This document shows positions 1 through 4,729 of a DNA stretch of 6,171 nt, in pieces. Each line of letters begins with the position of its first letter. Within the stretch, counting starts at the first letter, position 1. The stretch comes from an uncultured Caulobacteraceae bacterium. GTDB lineage: Bacteria > Pseudomonadota > Alphaproteobacteria > Caulobacterales > Caulobacteraceae. The DNA lies in the NCBI GenBank assembly GCA_903884915.1, contig CAISGS010000541.1, positions 1-6,171 on the forward strand, written 5' to 3'. The translations under genes were made by a program, and so were the position numbers. Below the pieces are notes generated by a model. That model saw only the letters and a program-made list of their open reading frames with translations, was not told the DNA's origin and did no database searches.

Positions 1-555
1 CGCGCCAGTCTGGTCTGGACCGAAAAGACTGACCGGGCCGAGGCTCTGCGAACTGCGAGACCGGAGGTGTTTGAAGCCCATCTGCGCCGCCGGTTTGGTG
101 ATTTTCTCGGCGAGATTGAGGTCTTGGGCCCTCGCTTTGTCTATCCCTTGTCGCTGCAGTTGGCCGAGCATATGGCCGCGCCACGCTTGGTGCTGATGGG
201 AGATGCGGCCCACGGGGTTCACCCCATCGCCGGGCAGGGGCTCAATCTGGGCCTAAAGGATGCCGCCGCCTTGGCCGAGGTCCTGACGGATGCGATCCGT
301 CTTGGCGAAGATATTGGCTCTCTGGTGGTCTTGGAGCGCTATGCGGCTTGGCGGCGGTTTGACAATGTCATGCTTGCGGCTGCGACCGATCTTTTTGTGC
401 GGCTCTTTTCGAACGACAATCCGATGGTGCGATTTGTCCGCGGCGCTGGGATGGCGGTGGTCAATCTGATTGGCCCGGCCCGCAAGTTCTTTATGCAGGA
501 GGCGGGCGGCGCGGTCGGGGACCTGCCCAAGCTCTTGCGCGGCGAACCCCTCTAG
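1..555 (+). CDS. UbiH/UbiF/COQ6-family FAD-dependent ubiquinone biosynthesis hydroxylase, C-terminal part
   Basis: This is the last 184 codons of a flavoprotein aromatic hydroxylase that adds a ring hydroxyl group during ubiquinone synthesis, probably loosely associated with the inner membrane. The reading frame is open from base 1, so the N-terminal Rossmann FAD-binding fold lies outside the window. The diagnostic second FAD motif is at visible residues 67-87: GDAAH, then HPIAGQGLN, then GLKD. Before it, SLVW and the YPLSLQLA segment fit the substrate-domain strands of UbiH/COQ6 proteins. Family members are about 400 residues, so a little under half is present. The GTG at 67 is internal to this frame and is not the start, because homology-like sequence continues upstream of it. 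Which ring position (C1, C5 or C6) it modifies cannot be told, since alphaproteobacteria use several paralogues (UbiL, UbiM, UbiH types). Its TAG stop overlaps the stop of the convergent DUF971 gene. Confidence 0.93.
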   Translation, partial: RASLVWTEKTDRAEALRTARPEVFEAHLRRRFGDFLGEIEVLGPRFVYPLSLQLAEHMAAPRLVLMGDAAHGVHPIAGQGLNLGLKDAAALAEVLTDAIRLGEDIGSLVVLERYAAWRRFDNVMLAAATDLFVRLFSNDNPMVRFVRGAGMAVVNLIGPARKFFMQEAGGAVGDLPKLLRGEPL

Positions 556-911
556 GGGTTTCGGCTCAGCCCTTCTGCAGCGAGACGCGCCAGATAGTCG
601 GCCCATATCCGGTCTTGGTTTTGGCCCAGATCATAGAGCTGCTCCCAGGTGTAGAGCCCCGACTGGTGGCCGTCTGAAAATTCCAGCCGCACCGCATAGC
701 GACCGATGGGAGTCAGATTGACGATGCCGACCTCAGACTTACCAAATACGGTTTTACCGGGTCCCGATCCATGGCCGCGGTCTGCCGCACTCTGGGTCAT
801 AACCCGCAAGAGCTCCGCGCCAATAAGGTGCCGCTCGCCTGAATCATAGGTGACTTGAAGCTGGCCCTCGCGGCGCAGCAGCGTCAGGTCTGTGGGCCAG
901 GGGGTGGTCAT
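552..911 (-). CDS. DUF971 / GBBH-like N-terminal domain protein
   Basis: A 119-residue protein that consists almost wholly of the small beta-rich domain found at the N-terminus of gamma-butyrobetaine hydroxylase (DUF971, PF06155). Visible family features are VTYDSG (residues 20-25), GAELLRV (31-37), a conserved central GHG (46-48), GRYAVR (70-75), and the strong C-terminal motif [13 protein letters not shown] (80-92) followed by DLG. There is no oxygenase domain, so it is a stand-alone version. It has no cysteine at all, so the Cys-based zinc site described for eukaryotic butyrobetaine hydroxylase cannot be present. Stand-alone members have been linked only loosely to iron-sulfur or cofactor proteins, so the role is unknown. 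Its ATG overlaps the TGA of the upstream Trm112-like gene (ATGA, 908-911), with a close GAGG-type ribosome site at 916-919, which points to translational coupling. Confidence 0.9.
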   Translation of the reverse strand: MTTPWPTDLTLLRREGQLQVTYDSGERHLIGAELLRVMTQSAADRGHGSGPGKTVFGKSEVGIVNLTPIGRYAVRLEFSDGHQSGLYTWEQLYDLGQNQDRIWADYLARLAAEGLSRNP

Positions 912-1111
912 TCGCCCTCGTCGAGGGTCCGCGCCTCTTCCGCCAGCATGACCGGCACACCCTCTCGGATCGGATAGGCTAGCCCGGCCTTGCGGCTGAT
1001 CAACTCACCTTTCTGGCGGTCATAGTCGAGCGGACCATGGCTGATGGGACAGACCAAGACCTCTAAAAGGCGCGGATCAACATCATTTTGCAGTGAGGGT
1101 GTCGGGGTCAT
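908..1111 (-). CDS. Trm112/YcaR-like small protein
   Basis: A 67-residue protein of the Trm112 family (the E. coli YcaR/DUF343 group). Diagnostic features are [11 protein letters not shown] (residues 12-22), HGPLDYD (25-31), [21 protein letters not shown] (about 36-56) and an acidic tail. In eukaryotes and archaea Trm112 is a zinc-ribbon activator of methyltransferases that act on tRNA, rRNA and release factors. Bacterial members have been proposed to act similarly but are poorly characterised. Only one cysteine remains (C21), so the classical four-Cys zinc site is absent, as is usual in many proteobacterial members. The ribosome site AGGA (1118-1121) overlaps the TAG stop of the upstream LON-domain gene, 8 bases before this ATG, so translation is probably coupled. 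The downstream DUF971 gene overlaps it by 4 bases. Confidence 0.92.
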   Translation of the reverse strand: MTPTPSLQNDVDPRLLEVLVCPISHGPLDYDRQKGELISRKAGLAYPIREGVPVMLAEEARTLDEGE

Positions 1112-1119
1112 GGCGGGTC

Positions 1120-1806
1120 CTATTGCAGGGGCGTGGGCGCGTCGTCGTCGCCCCTCGGTTCAGCGGCATTGATCTGCATCAAGGCCAGTAAGACTTCCCG
1201 GCGGTCGGCAGGGCTGAGCGCTTCTAGCAGGGCCTGACGCTCAGCGGGCGAAAAGGGTAGGGCGGCGGCAAGGCTGGCGACCAGCGGCTCAGAGGGCGCA
1301 GCCTTGGCCCCACCCCAATCAATCTCAAGTCCCTGATGATCGAGAAAGCGCTTCAGGGCCGCAAGAAAGCGTGGCCGGTCAAAGTCTGTTCGGTCCTCTA
1401 GGGGGAGAAAATCATCGCCATAGGAACGATAGTCCGCCTTCACCTGTCGATAGGGCGTCAAGACGGACAGTTCTTCGGCGATGTGAAAACGGCAAAGACC
1501 GGTGAGGATTATCTCGTAGCGACCGTCCGGTGTCTCGGAAAAGCTGTTGATCTGGCCCAAGCAGCCGACCTTGACCAGATCGGGGCGAGCGCGATCACTG
1601 CCCGGAACGGTCTGGATCATGCCAATGACCCGATGGCTGGCCATGGCATCGTCAAACATGTTCAGATAGCGCGGCTCAAAAATGTTCAGCGGCAATTGGC
1701 TATGGGGCAGCATGAGGACGCCGCTGAGGGGAAAGACCGGAATCACCGGCGGCAGATCAGAAAGGGTTCGAAATTTCCCGCTGGTCATTGAGGTGCGTCC
1801 GATCAC
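1120..1806 (-). CDS. Stand-alone LON substrate-binding domain protein
   Basis: A protein of up to 228 residues carrying the N-terminal substrate-recognition (PUA-like) domain of Lon protease, with no AAA+ ATPase and no Ser-Lys protease domain. The signature lies near the N-terminus: [14 protein letters not shown] (21-34), then [10 protein letters not shown] (38-47), MFDDAM and RVIGMIQ, with the later strand GCLGQI and the [17 protein letters not shown] segment. The C-terminal part is helical and charged, ending in a region rich in Glu, Arg and Asp. The length fits this stand-alone family (about 200-230). It is presumed to bind unfolded proteins or peptides in the cytosol, but its partner is unknown. 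Start choice is open: GTG at 1806 overlaps the upstream TGA (GTGA), while ATG at 1788 removes six residues. Neither has a clear Shine-Dalgarno sequence. Its neighbour cnoX also binds unfolded proteins, which suggests related jobs. Confidence 0.93.
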   Translation of the reverse strand: MIGRTSMTSGKFRTLSDLPPVIPVFPLSGVLMLPHSQLPLNIFEPRYLNMFDDAMASHRVIGMIQTVPGSDRARPDLVKVGCLGQINSFSETPDGRYEIILTGLCRFHIAEELSVLTPYRQVKADYRSYGDDFLPLEDRTDFDRPRFLAALKRFLDHQGLEIDWGGAKAAPSEPLVASLAAALPFSPAERQALLEALSPADRREVLLALMQINAAEPRGDDDAPTPLQ

Positions 1807-2711
1807 GAAAACAGGATGGAGGACAGCCGCCGCCGCCCTTGCTTGGCCACATCTGACATGGGCCCGGCGGCTTCGAACACGATCAAAAGCTGTTTGCGCG
1901 CCGCCTCATCGTTCCAAGCCCGGTCGCGTTCGATGATGATCAGCAAATGGTCGGCTGCGGCGGCCAGATTGCCTTGGCCCGCAAGCGCCTTGGCCAACTC
2001 AAATCGGGCCTCATGGTCATCGGGATTGGCCGTGATCTGGGCCTCAAGGCCGGAGGTTTCCGATTTCGGCGCTGAGGCGAGGGCTAGCGCGGCCTTGACA
2101 CTGTCGAGGCTGGCATCCTTGGCCCCTGCCGGGACCATGGCAATCAGTTCGGCGGCGCGCTCCAGATCACCGCTATGGAGATAGCAGCGGGCCAGACCGG
2201 CCAGGGCCTTGACGTTTTCGGGGTCAATTTCGAGGGCCTGAGCAAAGGCCTGTCCCGCGCCCGCAAGATCGGCTTCGGCCAAAAAGGCCGCGCCATCGGC
2301 CAGGAGCTCGTCAATGTCGGTCGGACCTGCTGGGCCAACAAGCTTTTCGATAAAGGCCTTCAGTTGGCTATCGGGCACCGCGCCCATAAAGCCGTCGACC
2401 GGCTGGCCATTGACGAAGGCATAGACCGCGGGGATCGACTGAACGCGCAACTGACCGGCATAGGCGGGGTTCTTGTCGACATCGATCTTGACCAGCTTCA
2501 CCGCGCCCTTGGCGGCTAGGACCGCCTTTTCAATGGCGGGGGTTAGGGTCTTGCAAGGCCCGCACCAGGTTGCCCAGAAGTCGACTATGACCGGCTGGAC
2601 CTTCGAGGCCTCGATCACATCGGCCATGAAGCTGGCGTCGGTGCCGTCCTTGATTATGCCATCGCTAGCGCCATTCGGTTTGGCGGGGGAGGCGGGGGTT
2701 AGTCCCAGCAT
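1803..2711 (-). CDS. cnoX: CnoX/YbbN chaperedoxin (thioredoxin domain plus TPR repeats)
   Basis: A 302-residue cytosolic protein. An N-terminal thioredoxin domain (about 25-127) is followed by tetratricopeptide helices to the end. The active site WCGPC is at residues 49-53 after VDFWAT, and the cis-proline is in SIPAVYAF (Pro94). TPR-like segments include FAQALEIDPENVKALAGLARCY-type repeats near 160-185 and a second set near 230-265 with NPDDHEARFELAKAL. This layout is that of YbbN/CnoX, which holds unfolding proteins during oxidative stress and passes them to chaperones. E. coli CnoX lacks the full CXXC and is redox-inactive, whereas this one keeps both cysteines. The Caulobacter protein was reported to work both as holdase and as oxidoreductase, and this copy should too. 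A good ribosome site AAGGA (2718-2722) lies 6 bases before the ATG. Its stop overlaps the start of the LON-domain gene. Confidence 0.95.
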   Translation of the reverse strand: MLGLTPASPAKPNGASDGIIKDGTDASFMADVIEASKVQPVIVDFWATWCGPCKTLTPAIEKAVLAAKGAVKLVKIDVDKNPAYAGQLRVQSIPAVYAFVNGQPVDGFMGAVPDSQLKAFIEKLVGPAGPTDIDELLADGAAFLAEADLAGAGQAFAQALEIDPENVKALAGLARCYLHSGDLERAAELIAMVPAGAKDASLDSVKAALALASAPKSETSGLEAQITANPDDHEARFELAKALAGQGNLAAAADHLLIIIERDRAWNDEAARKQLLIVFEAAGPMSDVAKQGRRRLSSILFS

Positions 2712-2803
2712 GGTCCGTCCTTGTCGTCTTTGGTCAGGGGATCAGTCTTTAAGATGGTCTCGGCGGGCGCTCAGTGCAATGTCGAGGATCAGGCTGAATG
2801 GGA
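2712..2803 (-). other. Intergenic spacer between prdX and cnoX
   Basis: A 92-base gap within the otherwise tightly packed minus-strand cluster. Apart from the cnoX ribosome site it shows no strong hairpin with a T-run, so readthrough from prdX is likely. A TTGCAC followed 19 bases on by a TCTTAA-like box could be a weak internal promoter for cnoX, but the match and spacing are poor. Confidence 0.4.
2718..2722 (-). promoter_or_regulatory. Ribosome binding site of cnoX
   Basis: AAGGA on the minus strand, 6 bases before the ATG at 2711. It is the clearest Shine-Dalgarno sequence in the minus-strand cluster and supports this start. Confidence 0.7.
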
Positions 2804-3313
2804 TCAACCGGCCATTTCCAGATCAACGATCATCGGTTCGTGGTTGACCGCCTTGAGGAACATCATCAGGCCCTCGGTTGAGAGGCCGGTGGTCGCGCCA
2901 TTGTGCAGCGGGTGAAAATTGACCGGTTCTTTGGCGGCCAAGGCACTATCGAGCACGAACCGTACGCGGCCTTCCTTATCATTGATGAGGGCCAGCGCCG
3001 TGACCGAACCGGGCCTCACGCCGAGAACCTCAAGCAGCAGGGCTTCTGAACCAAAGGATAGGCGCCCCGACCCGATGGCCTTGGGCAGGGCCTTGAGATT
3101 GATCTGGGTGCTGTCCAGAGCCGAGATCAGCCAGATCTGGCCCTTATGGTCCTTTAAGAACAGGTTCTTGCTGTGGCCGCCGGGAAGGGCTGCCTTGATG
3201 TGCGCGCCCTCTTCGACCCGAAAGACCGGTTCATGCTCCAAAGTGGCGTGGGCGATGCCCAGTCCATCAAGGAGGGCGAAGAGATCTTGGGGAGAGGCTT
3301 GGGTCATGGGCAT
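2804..3313 (-). CDS. prdX: Aminoacyl-tRNA deacylase ProXp-ala (YbaK/EbsC fold, PrdX type)
   Basis: A free-standing tRNA-editing hydrolase of 167-169 residues that removes alanine wrongly attached to tRNA(Pro) by prolyl-tRNA synthetase. The YbaK fold spans nearly the whole protein. Visible features are [12 protein letters not shown] (25-36), the glycine-rich loop with the conserved lysine [11 protein letters not shown] (45-55, K49), [10 protein letters not shown] (98-107, the substrate-pocket GXXPG segment), and [14 protein letters not shown] (132-145), which is typical of PrdX rather than YbaK or ProRS insertion domains. The Caulobacter crescentus homologue has been characterised biochemically as an Ala-tRNA(Pro) deacylase; many alphaproteobacterial ProRS enzymes lack the inserted editing domain and depend on it. 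Two Met starts lie 6 bases apart (3313 and 3307). Neither has a Shine-Dalgarno sequence, and a promoter-like box abuts the first, so a leaderless mRNA starting near 3307 is plausible. Confidence 0.94.
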   Translation of the reverse strand: MPMTQASPQDLFALLDGLGIAHATLEHEPVFRVEEGAHIKAALPGGHSKNLFLKDHKGQIWLISALDSTQINLKALPKAIGSGRLSFGSEALLLEVLGVRPGSVTALALINDKEGRVRFVLDSALAAKEPVNFHPLHNGATTGLSTEGLMMFLKAVNHEPMIVDLEMAG

Positions 3314-3342
3314 GATTTAGGGCGACGGGCGCCAATGCTCAA
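3314..3342 (-). promoter_or_regulatory. Candidate promoter of prdX and the downstream cluster
   Basis: On the minus strand, TTGAGCA (3336-3342) is followed after 14 bases by CCTAAATC (3314-3321). Against the published Caulobacter housekeeping consensus (TTGACGS, 10-14 bases, GCTANAWC) the downstream box matches 6 of 7 defined positions and the upstream box 4 of 7. The expected start is about 7 bases downstream, on or beside the second ATG at 3307, which would give a leaderless mRNA. This is by-eye matching only. Confidence 0.4.
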
Positions 3343-3431
3343 GACCGATTAGCGCTTGGCACTGGACGATGGCCTATCGGCCCGGTTAGTCAGGGGTCTT
3401 GCCCCGATCTGCGCCAAGAGAGGCTCACCCG
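3315..3431. other. Divergent intergenic region between prdX and the DUF6065-like gene
   Basis: About 118 bases separate the two divergent starts. Besides the prdX promoter candidate it contains a 7-base inverted repeat CAAGACC (3340-3346) / GGTCTTG (3395-3401) and a GGCC-TATC-GGCC dyad (3371-3382). A TTGGCA (3356-3361) facing right is a 5 of 6 match to a -35 box, but no good -10 follows at 16-18 bases. No convincing promoter for the rightward gene was found. Confidence 0.35.
3418..3423 (+). promoter_or_regulatory. Ribosome binding site deciding the DUF6065-like start
   Basis: GAGAGG lies 8 bases before the ATG at 3432, favouring that start over the upstream TTG at 3399 and the later ATG at 3456. 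Confidence 0.55.
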
Positions 3432-4175
3432 ATGGATCTAGAGTGCTTCCCCACCATGAGCCGCCCGCCCGAGATTGTTCCCGGACAGCCGAACCGCGAT
3501 TGGATGGACGCCTTTTCTCAGCGCCACCCCTATCGCTGCCTGCCCCTGACCATGGCCAATACCAGTGGCTGGGAAATCCTGTGCCCCGTCGGCTTTACGG
3601 CGGAGTGGAATGGCGGCCCGGAAAAGAGTGACATCACCTTTCGGCCCGACACACCCTATCTCGGCTTTCATGAGTTTGTGGTCTCGCACTTTACCCAAGG
3701 CATCATGACCTTCCATCCGGGCTATATGTTCCGCACGCCCCTGAAGTGGTCGATGATGGTTCAGGGGCCGCCGAACCTGATCAAGGACGGCCTCCAGGCC
3801 CTGTCGGGTCTGGTCGAGACCGACTGGCTGCCCTTTCCCTTCACCATGAACTGGGCCTTTACCCGCCCCGGCAAGGTGCGGTTCGAGCGCGGTGAACCCT
3901 TTTGCTTCTTTACGCTGGTCCAAGATAAGGCACTGGAGGCCTTTGAGCCGGTCATCCGGTCCCTTGATTCAGAACCCGTCTTGCGCGGACAATATGAGGC
4001 TTGGAACCGCGAGCGGACGGACTTCAACAAGCGCTTGGCCAAGCAAGATCCCGCCGCCGTCAAGGAGGCCTGGCAGAGATACTATTTTAAGGGGGAAATC
4101 CCCGACGACCTCGGCACGGCGCCCTCCGACCACGTCAATCGCCGCCGCCTTGCCCCGACCCGGGTGAAGCTCTGA
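3432..4175 (+). CDS. Conserved protein of unknown function, DUF6065-like
   Basis: A 247-residue, probably soluble protein with no signal peptide or membrane segment. It resembles proteins grouped as DUF6065, recalled from memory and not searched. It is rich in Trp, Phe, Tyr and Pro. Notable stretches are PPEIVP (12-17), RDWMDAF (22-28), YRCLPLTMANTSGWEILCP (34-52), HEFVVSHFTQGIMTFHPGY (80-98), VQGPPNLIKDG (110-120), VETDWLPFPFTMNWAFTRPG (about 128-147) and GEPFCFF. The clustered His80, His86 and His95 and the conserved-looking Trp-rich loops would fit a metal or ligand pocket, but that is inference. The C-terminus is charged and helical, ending in an Arg-rich tail. The ATG at 3432 is preferred: it has a ribosome site and its LECFP start flows into the conserved region, though an open TTG 33 bases upstream exists. 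It is divergent from prdX, and nothing in the context reveals its job. Confidence 0.85.
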   Translation: MDLECFPTMSRPPEIVPGQPNRDWMDAFSQRHPYRCLPLTMANTSGWEILCPVGFTAEWNGGPEKSDITFRPDTPYLGFHEFVVSHFTQGIMTFHPGYMFRTPLKWSMMVQGPPNLIKDGLQALSGLVETDWLPFPFTMNWAFTRPGKVRFERGEPFCFFTLVQDKALEAFEPVIRSLDSEPVLRGQYEAWNRERTDFNKRLAKQDPAAVKEAWQRYYFKGEIPDDLGTAPSDHVNRRRLAPTRVKL

Positions 4176-4216
4176 ACGACTAGGACAAACTTCCGCTCCC
4201 AAGGTCGAGAAGGGCC

Positions 4217-4245
4217 TTGCAAAGCCCTAGCCCCTCTGTCATAAG
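4217..4245 (+). promoter_or_regulatory. Candidate promoter of tRNA-Gly
   Basis: TTGCAA (4217-4222) and CATAAG (4240-4245) are separated by 17 bases, each a 4 of 6 match to the sigma-70 boxes. A C-rich stretch follows the -10 box, as in many growth-rate-controlled stable RNA promoters. This would give a leader of about 30 bases before the mature tRNA. By-eye evidence only. Confidence 0.35.
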
Positions 4246-4259
4246 CCCGCCCTCGACGC

Positions 4260-4275
4260 GGACATTTTGGTGTCC
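4260..4275 (+). repeat. Hairpin in the tRNA-Gly leader
   Basis: GGACA (4260-4264) and TGTCC (4271-4275) form a perfect 5-base stem with a 6-base loop, six bases before the mature tRNA 5' end. It would lie in the precursor removed by RNase P. The stem is short and may be chance. Confidence 0.4.
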
Positions 4276-4281
4276 TGGAGC

Positions 4282-4356
4282 GCGGGCGTAGCTCAGTGGT
4301 AGAGCACAACCTTGCCAAGGTTGGGGTCGAGAGTTCGAATCTCTTCGCCCGCTCCA
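4282..4356 (+). tRNA. tRNA-Gly(GCC)
   Basis: A complete cloverleaf. The acceptor stem is GCGGGCG (4282-4288) with CGCCCGC (4346-4352). The D stem is GCTC (4291-4294) with GAGC (4302-4305). The anticodon stem is CAACC (4307-4311) with GGTTG (4319-4323), and the loop TTGCCAA carries anticodon GCC (4314-4316), which reads GGC and GGU. The variable loop has 5 bases. The T stem is GAGAG (4329-4333) with CTCTT (4341-4345), including one G-T wobble, and the loop is TTCGAAT. The discriminator is T (4353) and the CCA end is encoded (4354-4356). All invariant positions look normal, so it should be functional. Confidence 0.98.
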
Positions 4357-4405
4357 ATGTCGACCTTCCGATCGTTTAAGGTACGGGCCTGCGGGCCGAA
4401 CGGTA

Positions 4406-4448
4406 GGGTCCAAGGCTATTGTCTTACTTGGGGCCCAAGAGCCCTTTT
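4406..4448 (+). terminator. Weak candidate terminator downstream of tRNA-Gly
   Basis: GGGTCCAAG (4406-4414) can pair with CTTGGGGCCC (4427-4436) with one bulged G and one G-T pair. A TTTT (4445-4448) follows 8 bases later. The T-run is short and too far from the stem for a strong intrinsic terminator, so this is only a possible 3' end of the tRNA transcript. Confidence 0.25.
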
Positions 4449-4475
4449 GCGAAAAAATCATAGCCGCATGCCATT

Positions 4476-4502
4476 TTGACGCTGAGGCAAGGGCGGTTTA
4501 AC
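4476..4502 (+). promoter_or_regulatory. Candidate promoter of the TonB-dependent receptor
   Basis: TTGACGC (4476-4482) is an exact match to the Caulobacter housekeeping -35 consensus TTGACGS. After 12 bases, GGTTTAAC (4495-4502) matches 5 of 7 defined positions of GCTANAWC. Transcription would start near 4509 and leave a leader of about 220 bases. The AT-rich TATATT at 4556-4561 is an alternative -10 box, but it lacks a good -35. Confidence 0.35.
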
Positions 4503-4531
4503 GCCAACTGTTGCCCCCATGTCGCGCTCAT

Positions 4532-4552
4532 AATGCGACGATACAACGCATT
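4532..4552. promoter_or_regulatory. Candidate operator dyad
   Basis: AATGCG (4532-4537) and CGCATT (4547-4552) form a perfect 6-base inverted repeat around a 9-base centre that itself has a G-ATA-C core. The 21-base size suits a dimeric repressor. It lies just upstream of the AT-rich TATATT box. The regulator family is not identifiable from the site. Confidence 0.35.
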
Positions 4553-4692
4553 GAATATATTAAATTTATTACGCCCTTGCGTCTCGTTAGTGACAAAAGG
4601 CCCATAATTCACAATAAAATTTACCGATCCCCAAATTTTGGTCAATTGCTGACAGCAAACCCCGCGAACACGGTTTAAAGTCATTTCGATAA

Positions 4693-4711
4693 CCTTTGGG
4701 TGAACCAAAGG
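4693..4711 (+). repeat. Hairpin just upstream of the receptor start codon
   Basis: CCTTTGG (4693-4699) and CCAAAGG (4705-4711) are perfectly complementary with a GTGAA loop. The structure ends 8 bases before the weak ribosome site GGGGA (4720-4724) of the receptor gene. It could be a translation-control hairpin or a second operator. Confidence 0.5.
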
Positions 4712-4729
4712 ATTCAAACGGGGAACAAG

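Larger units (their letters stand above)
4357..4729. other. Long AT-richer intergenic regulatory region upstream of the TonB-dependent receptor
   Basis: A 373-base stretch without a credible gene. Its middle part (about 4550-4640) is much richer in A and T than the flanking genes. It holds a promoter-like pair, a 21-base dyad, a 9-base long-range inverted repeat (GCAAGGGCG at 4487-4495 with CGCCCTTGC at 4572-4580), a GTCGC/GCGAC hairpin (4521-4539), a CCAAA/TTTGG dyad (4631-4641) and a 7-base hairpin just before the receptor start. Most likely it is the control region of the receptor gene. Confidence 0.6.

Noticed and set aside
67..555. GTG at 67 as the start of a short complete gene
   Set aside because: The frame is open to base 1 and the upstream residues fit the UbiH family, so the gene is cut by the window edge and not short.
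1483..2847. Several plus-strand open frames of 84-124 codons opposite the LON-domain and cnoX genes
   Set aside because: They mirror the minus-strand coding frames, lack ribosome sites and show no domain motifs.
3340..3401. CAAGACC / GGTCTTG inverted repeat between prdX and the DUF6065-like gene
   Set aside because: The arms are 48 bases apart with no further pairing, and a 7-base repeat over that distance is easily chance.
3399..3431. TTG at 3399 as the start of the DUF6065-like gene
   Set aside because: The added 11 residues look noncoding and the ATG at 3432 has the GAGAGG ribosome site at a suitable distance.
4211..4228. AGGGC-N8-GCCCT hairpin after the DUF6065-like gene as a terminator
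   Set aside because: The stem is only 5 bases, there is no T-run after it, and it overlaps the candidate tRNA promoter.
4082..4461. Minus-strand open frames crossing the tRNA-Gly gene
   Set aside because: They contain the well-known spurious peptides produced by translating the antisense strand of a tRNA gene (RFELSTPTLARLCSTTEL-like and RRDSNSRPQPWQG-like).
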